Shown here piece after piece: positions 8,554 to 17,832 of a stretch of 64,000 nucleotides of DNA; positions within the stretch are counted from its first letter, which is position 1; every line of letters starts with the position of its first letter. The stretch spans positions 1,302,001 through 1,366,000 of the forward strand of contig CAWADH010000008.1 in assembly GCA_963780795.1 (NCBI GenBank), written 5' to 3'. Source of the stretch: DATJGR01 sp963780795. Its GTDB lineage: Bacteria > Pseudomonadota > Gammaproteobacteria > Pseudomonadales > Azotimanducaceae. The notes beneath the pieces were generated by a model. It worked only from the letters and a program-made list of their open reading frames with translations, had not been told where the DNA came from and made no database searches. Position numbers and translations under genes: made by a program.

Positions 8554-9647
8554 GCACCTGGCTCATGGCCGAGCAGCCAATCGAGAATGCGCGGGTTCTC
8601 GTCGCGCGGATACGTGTGCGACAGATCCGGAATTTCGCGGAACGTGACTGCGGCACCGGCGGCCGACAGCGCCGCGTTCGCAGTGCGCGCCATCTCGATC
8701 GGAAACATCCAGTCGAGCGCGCCGTGCACGAGATAGATCGGCAAGCCGCGGATGTCCTCCGCAGCGTCGAGCAGCATCGGGTGAAAGCTGCCCGAGATCG
8801 GCGCGAGGTGCGTGAACGGACCGCGGTTCATCAAACCGGTGAGCAGACTGAACGTGCCGCCGTCGGACATGCCCGTCAGCAACACGTGATCCGTGTCGAT
8901 CGACCAGCGCTCCGCGACGCGACCCACCAGCGTGCGCAGCGCGTCGCCGTCGAGCGGTGGATTCATCAACGACCAGGTGCCCTCCTGCGACGTCGGGCTG
9001 ATCAGAATGCAGCCACGCGTGCGCGCTTCGCGCAGCCAGCTCCACAGGAAATCGGCGCCGTGGCCGCTGCCGCCGTGAAGCGCGACGATCAGCGGCCAGC
9101 GTTGCGATGCGTCGTAGTACTCCGGCACGTACAGCGAGAAGCCGCCGCGCGCATCGCGTGCGTTGTCGACGCTGAGAATGCCGACGTCGTCGCGCATCGC
9201 ATCGGCGTCCGCGATGCGGCGCACCAATGCGTCGTCCTGTCGCCGCTCCGGTTCGAGAAAGAAACGGCTCACCGGCGGCAACATGAACGACAGCGGATAC
9301 AGCGCCTCGACCGCCTGCGTACTGCTGCGCATGGAGCGATACGCGCGCATGACGCCGTTCGGATCTGTCGCGCTCTGCGCTACTCCACTGAGCGCGCGCA
9401 ACGCGGCGTCGCTGGAGAGCACCAGTTGCGAGCGGAAGAACTCGAGATCATCGGGCCATTTCACCGCATCGAAACGCGCGCGACCCTCCCGAACGGGTGC
9501 CTCGAACGGTTCCAGCGCCGCGGCGATTCTCGGAAGGTGCGGCGGATGCAGATGCCTGCCCGCGAACGCCAGCGCCTCGAGCGCATTCAGCAGCGGCGGA
9601 ACCAGCGCCGTTGCGGCGTCGAGCAGCGCGTCGTTGTCGTCGGTCAT
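8550..9647 (-). CDS. alpha/beta-hydrolase (esterase/phospholipase type)
   Basis: 365 residues from ATG 9647; an in-frame GTG one codon upstream is possible. The N-terminal third is helical and of unknown function. The C-terminal part is an alpha/beta-hydrolase: oxyanion segment A-L-H-G-G-S-G-H-G near residue 188, nucleophile elbow G-M-S-D-G-G near 270, acid residue in G-A-L-D-W-M-F-P near 325, histidine in D-L-S-H-T-Y-P near 350. Resembles the phospholipase/carboxylesterase and poly(3-hydroxybutyrate)-depolymerase-like groups. No signal peptide. Overlaps the M28 peptidase gene tail-to-tail by 4 bp. Confidence 0.8.
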   Translation of the reverse strand: MTDDNDALLDAATALVPPLLNALEALAFAGRHLHPPHLPRIAAALEPFEAPVREGRARFDAVKWPDDLEFFRSQLVLSSDAALRALSGVAQSATDPNGVMRAYRSMRSSTQAVEALYPLSFMLPPVSRFFLEPERRQDDALVRRIADADAMRDDVGILSVDNARDARGGFSLYVPEYYDASQRWPLIVALHGGSGHGADFLWSWLREARTRGCILISPTSQEGTWSLMNPPLDGDALRTLVGRVAERWSIDTDHVLLTGMSDGGTFSLLTGLMNRGPFTHLAPISGSFHPMLLDAAEDIRGLPIYLVHGALDWMFPIEMARTANAALSAAGAAVTFREIPDLSHTYPRDENPRILDWLLGHEPGA

Positions 9648-9761
9648 CACGCACCCCGCGGATCGGTTTCGGTCATTCTCCGGGGTTATGGCTCAGCGCA
9701 ACAAGTCTGCTTTAATGGCCGACCTGAAGCCGGGTTCCGGCGCTCACACGGAGATGCCATC

Positions 9762-10613
9762 GTGGCCAGGAAATTCGACCGCGGCGTAGAGGACGTCGGC
9801 AACATCCTCGCGCTCGAACACCTCAATCTGACGGTTCCGGACCAGACCACGGCTGCGCTGTTCTACGTTTCAGGGCTCGGCTTCACGCGCGACCCGTACG
9901 TCGACTTCGGCGTGTTCAACTTCAACAACATGTGGGTAAACGTCGGCGACCAGCAGTTCCATCTGCCGCAAGGCAAAGCCCAGCATTTTCGCGGCACCAT
10001 CGGCCTGACGGTGCCTGATCTGGACAAGCTGCGCTGGCGTCTCGATCAGGTCGGACGGTCGCTCACCGACACCGAGTTCGGCTGGGAAGTTTACGATGAC
10101 TATATCGGCGTCACGTGTCCGTGGGGCAATCGTCTGCGATGCCACGCGCCGGACGAGTCGATGACGCTCGGCATCCGCTATCTCGACATGGACGTGCCAA
10201 CCGGCGCCGCGTCGGGCATCGCGAATTTCTACCGCGACGTCTTCGCCACTCCGGCCACCGAAGCCAACGGCGTGGCTGAGGTGCAGATGGGAACGAACCA
10301 GACGGTGCGCTTCGTGGAGAAGGCGGGCGACGTGGACGCCTACGACGGCCATCACATCGCCATCTACGTCGCGAACTTCTCGGCCGCGCACGACTGGCTC
10401 GACTCGCGCGCGTTGATCACGGAGGAATCCGATCAGCATCAGTATCGCTTCCAGGGCATCGTCGATCCGAAGGAGAACAACGGCGCACTCGTGGAACTCG
10501 AACATGAAGTGCGGAGCATGCGGCACCCGATGTGGGGACGGCGTCTGACGAATCGCAACTCGAATCAGACGTTCATGACGTTCCATCGCGGTCGCGAAGC
10601 GTTCGTGCCATGA
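9762..10613 (+). CDS. VOC (glyoxalase/dioxygenase superfamily) protein with two VOC modules
   Basis: 283 residues from a GTG at 9762, preceded by ACGGAG. The frame is open far upstream, but that part is antisense to the hydrolase gene and has no protein-like character. Two beta-alpha-beta-beta-beta units are visible: residues about 15-135 (L-E-H-L-N-L-T-V-P-D) and about 145-255 (I-R-Y-L-D-M-D-V-P, D-G-H-H-I-A-I-Y). VOC proteins bind a metal and act as lyases, isomerases or ring-cleaving dioxygenases. The H...H...E set is plausible (H19, H193-194, E249 region) but not certain. The stop overlaps the AAA ATPase start (ATGA), an unusual partner. Confidence 0.7.
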   Translation: MARKFDRGVEDVGNILALEHLNLTVPDQTTAALFYVSGLGFTRDPYVDFGVFNFNNMWVNVGDQQFHLPQGKAQHFRGTIGLTVPDLDKLRWRLDQVGRSLTDTEFGWEVYDDYIGVTCPWGNRLRCHAPDESMTLGIRYLDMDVPTGAASGIANFYRDVFATPATEANGVAEVQMGTNQTVRFVEKAGDVDAYDGHHIAIYVANFSAAHDWLDSRALITEESDQHQYRFQGIVDPKENNGALVELEHEVRSMRHPMWGRRLTNRNSNQTFMTFHRGREAFVP

Positions 10614-11440
10614 CGCGGACGACGCAGCACGAACCTGCGCCTTACTATCTTCCGATCGGCGACGAACTCGAAGTTTTCGAAGCAGCGTACGAAGCGCGAT
10701 TGCCGGTGTTGCTGAAAGGCCCGACCGGTTGCGGCAAGACGCGCTTCGTCGAATACATGACATGGCGACTGTATCGGCAACAGGAATCGCCGCGACAGCT
10801 GTTTCCTGAGCCACTCGTCACGGTGAGCTGTCACGAAGATCTCACCGCGACCGATCTCGTCGGCCGCTATCTGTTGCGCGGCGACGAGGCCGTGTGGATG
10901 GACGGGCCGCTTACGCGCGCGGTTCGCGCCGGCTCGATCTGCTACCTCGACGAGATCGTCGAGGCGCGCAAAGACACTACCGTCATCATCCATTCGCTGA
11001 CCGATCATCGCCGCATGCTGCCGATCGAAAAGACCGGCGAGCTGTTGCCTGCGCACCCGGATTTTCTGCTGGTGATCTCATACAACCCCGGTTATCAGAG
11101 CGTGCTGAAAGATCTCAAACCGAGCACGCGGCAGCGCTTCGTCGCGATCGCGTTCGGTTATCCGGACGCCGAGCGCGAGGCGATCATCATCGCGCATGAA
11201 AGCGGCGTGGATTCGGCAACCGCCGAACGGCTCGCCGTCATCGGCGCGAAAACGCGACAGCTCGCCGACCAGGGATTCGACGACGGCGTCAGCACGCGCT
11301 TGCTGACCTACACCGGGCAACTCATCAGACGCGGCATCGATCCGCGGCGCGCGTGCGAAATCGGCGTCGTGCACGCCGTTTCCGACGACGCCACCGTGCA
11401 GCAGGCGGTCGCGGACGTAGTCGACGTCGTTCTGCCGTGA
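10610..11440 (+). CDS. MoxR-type AAA+ ATPase, CbbQ/NorQ subfamily
   Basis: 276 residues from the ATG at 10610, overlapping the upstream stop. Walker A is L-K-G-P-T-G-C-G-K-T near residues 34-43, Walker B I-C-Y-L-D-E near 108-113, with the sensor segment I-S-Y-N-P-G-Y near 160. The whole protein is close to CbbQ/NorQ ATPases, which form hexamers and, with a VWA-domain partner (CbbO/NorD), remodel and activate metal or sugar-phosphate-inhibited enzymes such as Rubisco or nitric oxide reductase. Neither target is encoded nearby, so the client is unknown. Next gene overlaps by GTGA. Confidence 0.85.
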   Translation: MTRTTQHEPAPYYLPIGDELEVFEAAYEARLPVLLKGPTGCGKTRFVEYMTWRLYRQQESPRQLFPEPLVTVSCHEDLTATDLVGRYLLRGDEAVWMDGPLTRAVRAGSICYLDEIVEARKDTTVIIHSLTDHRRMLPIEKTGELLPAHPDFLLVISYNPGYQSVLKDLKPSTRQRFVAIAFGYPDAEREAIIIAHESGVDSATAERLAVIGAKTRQLADQGFDDGVSTRLLTYTGQLIRRGIDPRRACEIGVVHAVSDDATVQQAVADVVDVVLP

Positions 11441-13464
11441 CGCAAGCCGTCGAGTTGCTCGACATCGAGCGGCGTATCGCGCTGTTCGCGCAGGCAATCA
11501 CCGGTTCGGCTTACGAAGTGCGCGCGTCGGAGACGTTCACCGGCGACGAAGTGATCGTTCGGCACGACCGTGCGATGCTCAGTTCGAAAGCGCTGTTTCT
11601 TCCGGCGCGAATCGCAACGAACGCCGTCCACCAGATCAACCGGCGCGTGTATCGGCTGCTGTCGCTGCATCAGTTGGGCTATCGCGAATTCGGCACGTTC
11701 GAGTTTCGCCTGCCGATCGCGGCTGAACACTCACTGACGCTCGCGAACCGTATCGGCACAACGGACTCCATCCGCGACTCCGATCTCGACGTCTTTTACA
11801 CGCGATTCGAAGTGCCTGCACTGGCGCGCGCGTTATTCCAGCTGATCGAAGCGTATCGCATCGATCGTCGGATGCTGGCCGCCTATCCGGGCGTACGCGT
11901 AGATCACCAACGCGAGAGCGCGACTGAGCTGGAACGTCGTCAGCCGCTCGATTTCATCACCGGCTTGCGCGAGGTACTCGAAGGCACGCTGCGCCACACG
12001 CTCGGCGTATCGGCACAGATGCTGATGGACATCGACGCGACCGGCGTCATGCAACACCTGCTGGCGATCGTCGCAACGGTCGAACGCGCCGGTGCCGACG
12101 TGTATGCAACCGTCGAAGGCGTGGCCGCCGCCTATCTACTGCTGGAAGCAAACGGACTGCTGCCTCCTGTGTTGACCTCCACCGCTGTGGCGGCCGAAAT
12201 CGACGTACCGCGTCCGGAGATTCACGGTGCACCGCCGACCGAATGGTTGCAGCGCGAAAACCGCCTCGACGACTGGATCGAGGAACTAGAGGGCCTCGAT
12301 GCGATGATCGCCACGGCTGCGAGCGATGCGGAAGCCGGCATCTCGGAAGCCGGTGCCGAACGACCGCCGGAGATCGAAGTGCGCCAGGTCACCGATCAAC
12401 GCGACACGCTCGCGCGGCGCATCGAGATGGAGCGCAACACGTTGCGGCACGCGCTCGGCCACGACGACAAACCGCCGAGCCACAGCTATCTCTACGACGA
12501 ATGGGATTGCCACGCGAACCGGTATCTGCGCGGCTGGTGCCGCCTGTACGAGCGCCGCACCGAACCCGGTTCAGCAGCCGACGTCATCGCGTTGCTGAAA
12601 CGCATCGCACCGCACGAACAGCGCGTGCGCCGTCAGTTTCAGCAACTGCCGCTGCAGGCGTATCAGCGCACGCGCCGCGTGCTCGACGGCGAAGAGCTCG
12701 ACTGGGATCAGATCCTCGATCACCACACCGACCTGCGGCGCGGCGCCGCGCCGGACGAACGCGTGTACCAACGTCGCGATCGCGTGACGCGCGACGTCGC
12801 CGCAGCGTTTCTCATCGACCTCTCGGCTTCGACGGACGATCCGGTGACCAAACCCGCGCCGACGGCGAACCCGGACGACGACGATGATTCATTCCTGTGG
12901 CAACCGTTGAAGATCGACCGCGATGCACCGCCGCCGCGACGTATCATCGACGTACTGCGCGACGCTATTGCATTGATGGCGCGCGCGCTCGACAGCCACG
13001 GCGATGCGTACGGCGTATTCGGTTTCTCGGGCTACGGGCGCGACTGCGTGGAGTACTACGTTGCCAAGGAATTCGGCGAAGCATTCCGCAGCGCAAGCAT
13101 GCGCGCGCTGGTGGGCATGCGACCGCGCCGCAGCACCCGCATGGGTCCGGCCATCCGCCACAGCACCGCGAAGCTGGCGCGAACCGGCAGCGCACTGAAG
13201 GTGCTCATCATGTTGTCCGATGGATTCCCGCAGGACTGCGATTACGGACCGGACCGCAGCGATCACGAATATGGGGTGGCGGATACGGCGCGCGCGCTCG
13301 AAGAAGCGGCGCGCGCCGGCGTTCAGACGTTCTGCATTACGGTCGATCGATCAGGGCACGACTATCTGAAGCGAATGTGCGCGGAGGATCGCTACATGGT
13401 GATAGACGAGATCGAGTCGTTGCCGGACGCACTGACCAAGGTCTACCACAAACTGACCGCGTGA
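11437..13464 (+). CDS. VWA-domain protein, NorD/CbbO-like partner of the MoxR ATPase
   Basis: 675 residues from GTG 11437, which overlaps the ATPase stop. The first 450 residues are helical and unassigned. The C-terminal 230 residues are a von Willebrand A domain with a readable MIDAS: D-L-S-A-S near residue 461, a threonine in S-T-R-M-G near 567, and aspartate in M-L-S-D-G-F-P near 591. An acidic insertion (four or five Asp in a row) sits near 484. NorD/CbbO proteins dock the ATPase onto its client through the MIDAS. The overlap implies coupled translation and fixed stoichiometry with the ATPase. Client unknown. Confidence 0.82.
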   Translation: MTQAVELLDIERRIALFAQAITGSAYEVRASETFTGDEVIVRHDRAMLSSKALFLPARIATNAVHQINRRVYRLLSLHQLGYREFGTFEFRLPIAAEHSLTLANRIGTTDSIRDSDLDVFYTRFEVPALARALFQLIEAYRIDRRMLAAYPGVRVDHQRESATELERRQPLDFITGLREVLEGTLRHTLGVSAQMLMDIDATGVMQHLLAIVATVERAGADVYATVEGVAAAYLLLEANGLLPPVLTSTAVAAEIDVPRPEIHGAPPTEWLQRENRLDDWIEELEGLDAMIATAASDAEAGISEAGAERPPEIEVRQVTDQRDTLARRIEMERNTLRHALGHDDKPPSHSYLYDEWDCHANRYLRGWCRLYERRTEPGSAADVIALLKRIAPHEQRVRRQFQQLPLQAYQRTRRVLDGEELDWDQILDHHTDLRRGAAPDERVYQRRDRVTRDVAAAFLIDLSASTDDPVTKPAPTANPDDDDDSFLWQPLKIDRDAPPPRRIIDVLRDAIALMARALDSHGDAYGVFGFSGYGRDCVEYYVAKEFGEAFRSASMRALVGMRPRRSTRMGPAIRHSTAKLARTGSALKVLIMLSDGFPQDCDYGPDRSDHEYGVADTARALEEAARAGVQTFCITVDRSGHDYLKRMCAEDRYMVIDEIESLPDALTKVYHKLTA

Positions 13465-13472
13465 CGATGCGA

Positions 13473-14135
13473 TCAGTCGTCGCCGCCCGCGCCGAGCAGA
13501 TGCAGCAGGCTCGTGAACAGGTTGTAGATCGACACGTAGAGCCCGACGGTGGCGCGAATGTAGTTCGTTTCGCCGCCGCTGATCACGAGACTCGTCTCGA
13601 ACAGGATCGCCGCGCATGCGAACAGCACGATGCCGACGGAGATGGCCAGCGAGAGACCGGAGATGTCGGTGAAGTGATTGAGCAGGATCGCGCCCATCAG
13701 CACGAAGAATCCCGTCACCAGAAATCCACTGAGGAAGCTGAAGTCTTTGCGTGTAGTGAGCGCATACAGCGACAGACCGACGAACGCCACCGAGGTCAAG
13801 CCCAGCGCCTGCCCGACGAGTTGCGGCCCGTTCGGCAGCTTCATGTACATCGACAGCACCGGCCCAAGCGAATAACCCAGGAAGCCGGTGAACGCGAACA
13901 CCGCTAGCAGGCCCCACGCGCTGTTGGCGAGCCGCTGCACGAGGAAAAGCAAACCGAAGAATCCGATCAACGTCGGGAAGAAGCCCAGGTACGGCGCACC
14001 CACGGCGACCGCAGCGTATGTCACCAGCGAGCTGAACGCCAACGTCATTCCGAGCAGCAGATACGTGTTGCGCAGCACGCGATTGATTTCAATGCTGCGA
14101 CTGAGCGCGCCGCCAACCGGTCTGATTTCCGCCAC
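13473..14135 (-). CDS. Bax inhibitor-1/YccA family membrane protein
   Basis: 220 residues from a GTG at 14135, chosen because GGAGG lies 5 bases upstream; a GTG one codon earlier is possible, and longer frames run antisense into the dksA-like gene. Seven hydrophobic helices are visible from residue about 25 to 215, with the family pattern N-R-V-L-R-N-T-Y in the N-terminal part and I-Y-N-L-F at the C-terminus. In E. coli, YccA is an inner-membrane protein that modulates FtsH proteolysis; other members act as calcium or proton leak channels. Ends 8 bp from the convergent VWA gene. Confidence 0.85.
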   Translation of the reverse strand: MAEIRPVGGALSRSIEINRVLRNTYLLLGMTLAFSSLVTYAAVAVGAPYLGFFPTLIGFFGLLFLVQRLANSAWGLLAVFAFTGFLGYSLGPVLSMYMKLPNGPQLVGQALGLTSVAFVGLSLYALTTRKDFSFLSGFLVTGFFVLMGAILLNHFTDISGLSLAISVGIVLFACAAILFETSLVISGGETNYIRATVGLYVSIYNLFTSLLHLLGAGGDD

Positions 14136-14276
14136 CACTACCTCCAGTTCGTTGAGCCGACCCTCTGTATAGGGGATGCGCGGCGCATTAGCAATCGACC
14201 GAGCGAATACGTGACATCCACCTGTTGCCCCGCGATCAGTCGGGTATGATCCGGACACGGTGACCGGAGGGCTGTG

Positions 14277-14615
14277 GTGGACCATCAGCAGATCAAGCGC
14301 ACGTTGCTGGCTCGCAAGGAAGAACTGCTCGAGCGCCACAGCCGCATTGCCCGCAAAACCCGGCACCGCGAAGAACCGCTGCCGCAGGACTTTGCCGAGC
14401 AGGCCGTAGAACTCGAGAATCAGGAACTGCTCGAGGCGCTGGACGCCGAGGTGGCTGAAGAGTTGCGGCAGATCTCGCGGGCGCTGCTGCGCATCGAATC
14501 CGGCGAATATGCGTACTGCACGTCGTGCGGCGAAGACATACCGACCGCGCGGCTCGAAGCCATGCCGACCACCAGCCTCTGCCTCGATTGCGCGACTGAG
14601 GCCGAGCGCCACTAG
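14277..14615 (+). CDS. DksA/TraR-type C4 zinc-finger protein
   Basis: 112 residues from GTG 14277; GGAGG ends 6 bases upstream, so this start is preferred to a GTG one codon earlier. An N-terminal helical hairpin (residues 1-75) rich in Glu/Arg is followed by C-T-S-C-G and C-L-D-C, the four-Cys zinc finger. Shorter than DksA (about 150) but longer than TraR (about 70), like many YbiI/DksA-like paralogues. It probably enters the RNA polymerase secondary channel. The acidic tip of the coiled coil needed for DksA action is not clearly present, so the regulatory effect cannot be predicted. Confidence 0.8.
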   Translation: MDHQQIKRTLLARKEELLERHSRIARKTRHREEPLPQDFAEQAVELENQELLEALDAEVAEELRQISRALLRIESGEYAYCTSCGEDIPTARLEAMPTTSLCLDCATEAERH

Positions 14616-14624
14616 TTGAGCTTC

Positions 14625-15614
14625 TCAGTCGGTCTGCATCAGCAGCTCGTAGCATCGGACGCGCTGCCGGAACTCGTGCGTGATGCTCACCACGAACAGC
14701 TCCTCGGCGCCGCAGCTCGCGGCAATTGCGCCGAGTTGCGCGTGTACCGGCTTCGCCGTACCCAGAATCTGATGATCGCGTCGCGACGTGAAGCGCTCTT
14801 TTTCCGCGGGCGTCATTTCGTAGGCAAGCGCTTCGGTCGGTGAAGGAAACGGGCCGAATTCGCCCCGCTCAACGCGCAAGCGCCAGAGATCCCGGCACCG
14901 GGCGAGAACCTGCGCCTCCGCATCGCTGTCTGCACAGATCACGAACACGCCGAGCGTGACGCGAGGCACAGGGCAGACGTCAGACGGCCGGAACGTGTCG
15001 CGATAGATCTGACAACTCGACTCGGCCGAATGTGGGCTGATGAAATGCGCAAATGACAACGGCAACCCGAAGTGCGCGGCCAGTCGCGCGCCGTCTTCGC
15101 TCGACGCGAGCATCCAGAGTTCCGGCGCAGTGGCGGGTACGGGTGTAACGCGCACCGGACTCAACGCTTCGGTGTACGGAGGTTGGCCGTTGATGAAGGC
15201 CTTCAAGTCGGCGAGCTTCGCGGGAAAATACTCCATGCCGATCTTGGAGCCGTATGCGAGCGCGGCCGCGGTGATGCCGTCGCTTCCCGGCGCGCGCCCG
15301 ACGCCGAGATCGATCCGACCCGGGTAGAGCGTCTCGAGCAGGCGAAAATTCTCGGCGACCTTGAGCGGGCTGTAGTGCATCAGCATCACGCCGCCTGAGC
15401 CGACACGGATGCGCGACGTGTTCGCCGCGATGGTGCTGATGAGTACCTCCGGCGATGACCCTGCGAAACTCGCCGAGCCATGGTGTTCTGCCACCCAGTA
15501 ACGGTGATACCCGAGCCGTTCGGTGATCTGCGCGAGCTCGATCGTTTCGTGCAGCGCATCGGCCGCGGTGCCACCGCTGCGAATCGGGCTCTGATCCAGT
15601 ACCGAGAGTTTCAC
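14625..15614 (-). CDS. LLM-class flavin-dependent oxidoreductase
   Basis: 329 residues. TIM-barrel luciferase-like monooxygenase of the group that includes E. coli YhbW. Visible are the opening L-S-V-L-D-Q-S-P, the R-Y-W-V-A-E-H-H segment near residue 40, the S-G-G-V-M-L-M-H-Y-S-P segment near 75 and the G-R-I-D-L-G-V-G-R-A-P-G segment near 100, which in this class line the flavin pocket. The enzymes use reduced FMN and oxygen to oxidise aldehydes, alkanesulfonates or similar small molecules. The upstream AmpG-like gene ends 7 bp before, so the two are probably co-transcribed. Confidence 0.88.
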   Translation of the reverse strand: MKLSVLDQSPIRSGGTAADALHETIELAQITERLGYHRYWVAEHHGSASFAGSSPEVLISTIAANTSRIRVGSGGVMLMHYSPLKVAENFRLLETLYPGRIDLGVGRAPGSDGITAAALAYGSKIGMEYFPAKLADLKAFINGQPPYTEALSPVRVTPVPATAPELWMLASSEDGARLAAHFGLPLSFAHFISPHSAESSCQIYRDTFRPSDVCPVPRVTLGVFVICADSDAEAQVLARCRDLWRLRVERGEFGPFPSPTEALAYEMTPAEKERFTSRRDHQILGTAKPVHAQLGAIAASCGAEELFVVSITHEFRQRVRCYELLMQTD

Positions 15615-15621
15615 ACCGCGA

Positions 15622-16932
15622 TCATAACGGAACCGTCTTCGACCGATCGTCGAGTTCCCGCAGGCGCCGCTGATGCGAGTCGAGGTCGAACAAACTCAAG
15701 CCCACAGCCGCGCCGATCATCAACGCCGAGATGAGCAGGAAGCTGTCGGTCGAGTCGAGATGGTTCGCAACGACTGCAAACCCCGCAGCGCCGATCGAAC
15801 GGCTCAGATTCGACAACGACATGTACACGGCGAACTGCGTGGCGGCGACGCGCGACCAACAGATGTTCATTGCGAGCGCGATGAATGCCACGAACAACAT
15901 CTGGTTGCTCAACGCGGCGATCGACCAGATTGCCACGACGTAGCCGGTGCGCACCCACCAGAACGGCGTGCACGCAAACACCAACGTGGCCGCCGCGCTG
16001 GTGATCAGCGCAATGAGATAAAGGCGCTTGATACCGAAGCGATCGATCAACGGGCCGAACATCACGCCGATCATCGCAACCGGAACACCCATGTAGCCCT
16101 GAAACGACGAATACTGGACGCTTGTGAAATGCAGACTCTGCACGGCAAACACCGGGAACACGCTGATCGCGATACCGTCGCGCGTGCGCACCAGCAGTTC
16201 CACCAACACCAGCAGAACGCTCATCGGCAGGAACAGAACGCGCAATAGCCCGGAGAAGATTCCAGCGAATGTGGTCTCTGACGCGTGTTCTCGATTCGTG
16301 GCAATTCCCGCGGTCCACGGCAGAATTCGCTCGCCCCTTCGTTCGCGCGTCAGGGTGATCAGCAGAAGAACCGCTCCGATCGCGGCCGTTCCAACGAGGG
16401 CCGCGGTCGGCAGACCGCCGGCATTCAGCAGTACACCCGAGAGCGCCGCAAACGACGAGAAGCCCGCAACCTGGCCGAACGCCATCAATGCGTTCGCTCT
16501 TCCGCGCTCGGAAGGCGGCAACACGTCGATGGCCATACCGTCCACTGCGACGTCCTGAACCGCGGCAAACAGGTTCACCGCGAATGCGATCACCGTGAGC
16601 ATCGCGAGCTGAGCAGCGGCATCGGTAACCAATACGAGCGACGCCATCGATAGCGTCAACCCGAACTGCGCCGACATCACCCACGGCCGCCGCCTTCCCA
16701 TCGCCGGGAACGCGAAGCGATCCATGAACGGACCGGCGAAGAGCTTCAAACCCCACGGCAGTCCGATCACGCCCTGGTAAGCCGCAATTTCCGCGAGGCC
16801 CACACCGCGTTCGGCAAGCCACGCCGGCACCGCGATCGTCAACAGGCCGATCGGAATGCCCTGCGCGTAATAAAACGCCGTGAACGAAGCGAGCCTGAGC
16901 CAGCGCGATTCGGTCAGCGAGACTGAGATCAA
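15622..16932 (-). CDS. MFS transporter, AmpG/PAT-like
   Basis: 436 residues with about 12 hydrophobic helices. The segment A-V-Q-D-V-A-V-D-G near residue 140 and F-V-A-F-I-A-L followed by A-A-T-Q-F-A in the second half match the AmpG / acetyl-CoA-transporter (PAT) branch of the major facilitator superfamily. AmpG imports GlcNAc-anhydromuropeptides for cell-wall recycling, but paralogues in this branch also handle other solutes, and no recycling genes (nagZ, ampD) are adjacent. First gene of a two-gene minus-strand unit with the LLM oxidoreductase. Confidence 0.75.
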   Translation of the reverse strand: MISVSLTESRWLRLASFTAFYYAQGIPIGLLTIAVPAWLAERGVGLAEIAAYQGVIGLPWGLKLFAGPFMDRFAFPAMGRRRPWVMSAQFGLTLSMASLVLVTDAAAQLAMLTVIAFAVNLFAAVQDVAVDGMAIDVLPPSERGRANALMAFGQVAGFSSFAALSGVLLNAGGLPTAALVGTAAIGAVLLLITLTRERRGERILPWTAGIATNREHASETTFAGIFSGLLRVLFLPMSVLLVLVELLVRTRDGIAISVFPVFAVQSLHFTSVQYSSFQGYMGVPVAMIGVMFGPLIDRFGIKRLYLIALITSAAATLVFACTPFWWVRTGYVVAIWSIAALSNQMLFVAFIALAMNICWSRVAATQFAVYMSLSNLSRSIGAAGFAVVANHLDSTDSFLLISALMIGAAVGLSLFDLDSHQRRLRELDDRSKTVPL

Positions 16933-17073
16933 ATCGAAGGCTCGTATGGGAACGCCGCAATTAGATCACGCCGCGACTGACACGGAGCGGCGTTGTGGCA
17001 TCGTTGGTACATCGCGCGTAGATTACCGACCGGCTCGCGCCGCAAGCTCATCAACAAGTCGACGGAGATAAGG

Positions 17074-17589
17074 ATGCGTATCCTGCGGTGGCTCGGAATT
17101 GCGGTCGCCGTACTCGTCGTTGGAGTCGGGGCGGTGTTCGTCGCGGCTCGATTCCACGATGGTCCGCTCGGAATGATCGCGGGGGGTCCGCTGGTGCGTG
17201 GCGAACTCGTAACCGGACCGGAACCGGATTGGGCGTTCGTGCACGACGTGCCCACTGTCGAATTCCAGCTGCTGTCGCCGGCGCGATCGCGCACCACCTG
17301 GATCCTCGAGGTTGGCGGCAAGGTCTACATCCCCTGCGGCTATATGACGAGCACGGTGGGCCGGATCTGGAAACAGTGGCCGGTGGAAGCGGAGAAGGAC
17401 GGTCGGGCGATTCTTCGCGTAGGCGACAAGAAGTACGAGAGACAGCTGGTGCGGGTTCAGAGCGGCGAAGTGCTCGAGCCGTTGACGCAGGAAATCAGTC
17501 GCAAATACGGCGCACCGGCCACGCCGGCAGCCGTCACCTCCGGCAGTCTGTGGCTGTTCGAGCTAGCGCCGCGGGCTTCCGAAGGTTGA
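17074..17589 (+). CDS. membrane-anchored hypothetical protein
   Basis: 171 residues from ATG 17074, which has GGAGATAAGG just upstream. The frame is open further up, but that sequence is Arg-rich and not protein-like. Residues 5-25 form one hydrophobic signal anchor. The rest is beta-rich, with G-P-L-G-M-I-A-G-G-P-L near residue 30 and V-G-G-K-V-Y-I-P-C-G-Y near 87, somewhat like the split-barrel of flavin/F420 deazaflavin reductases, but I cannot confirm a family. It stands alone between a divergent transporter unit and a convergent thioesterase gene. Confidence 0.65.
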   Translation: MRILRWLGIAVAVLVVGVGAVFVAARFHDGPLGMIAGGPLVRGELVTGPEPDWAFVHDVPTVEFQLLSPARSRTTWILEVGGKVYIPCGYMTSTVGRIWKQWPVEAEKDGRAILRVGDKKYERQLVRVQSGEVLEPLTQEISRKYGAPATPAAVTSGSLWLFELAPRASEG

Positions 17590-17832
17590 CCTGCCTCGAT
17601 CCGCACCAAAATGGGGCCCTGGGAACCCTATCCTCCATTAATCCTCCATTACTCCCCCGGTTTTCTCTCAGGAAGCGCCGATACATTAGCTCCCCAGCGG
17701 CTGCCTCTAGGACGATCCAGCGAAACCGTTCGACCCTAGAGATGTCTCCGGTCTCTGCGCTTAGAGGCAGTCGCGCCACCTCCCCTCCCTTCTCCTAGCT
17801 TCAACTTCGGCGCTCTTTGCGCTTGTCCGGCG
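17590..17832. other. intergenic region, no gene seen
   Basis: No convincing coding sequence. It contains an imperfect tandem duplication of the 11-mer ATCCTCCATTA near 17629-17650 and a GGGGCCC tract. It separates the hypothetical gene ending at 17589 from the convergent thioesterase gene. No U-tract terminator is evident on either strand. Confidence 0.5.

Noticed and set aside
8523..9761. N-terminal extension of the VOC protein to 696 residues
   Set aside because: The extra 413 codons are antisense to the alpha/beta-hydrolase and lack protein-like sequence; VOC similarity begins just after GTG 9762.
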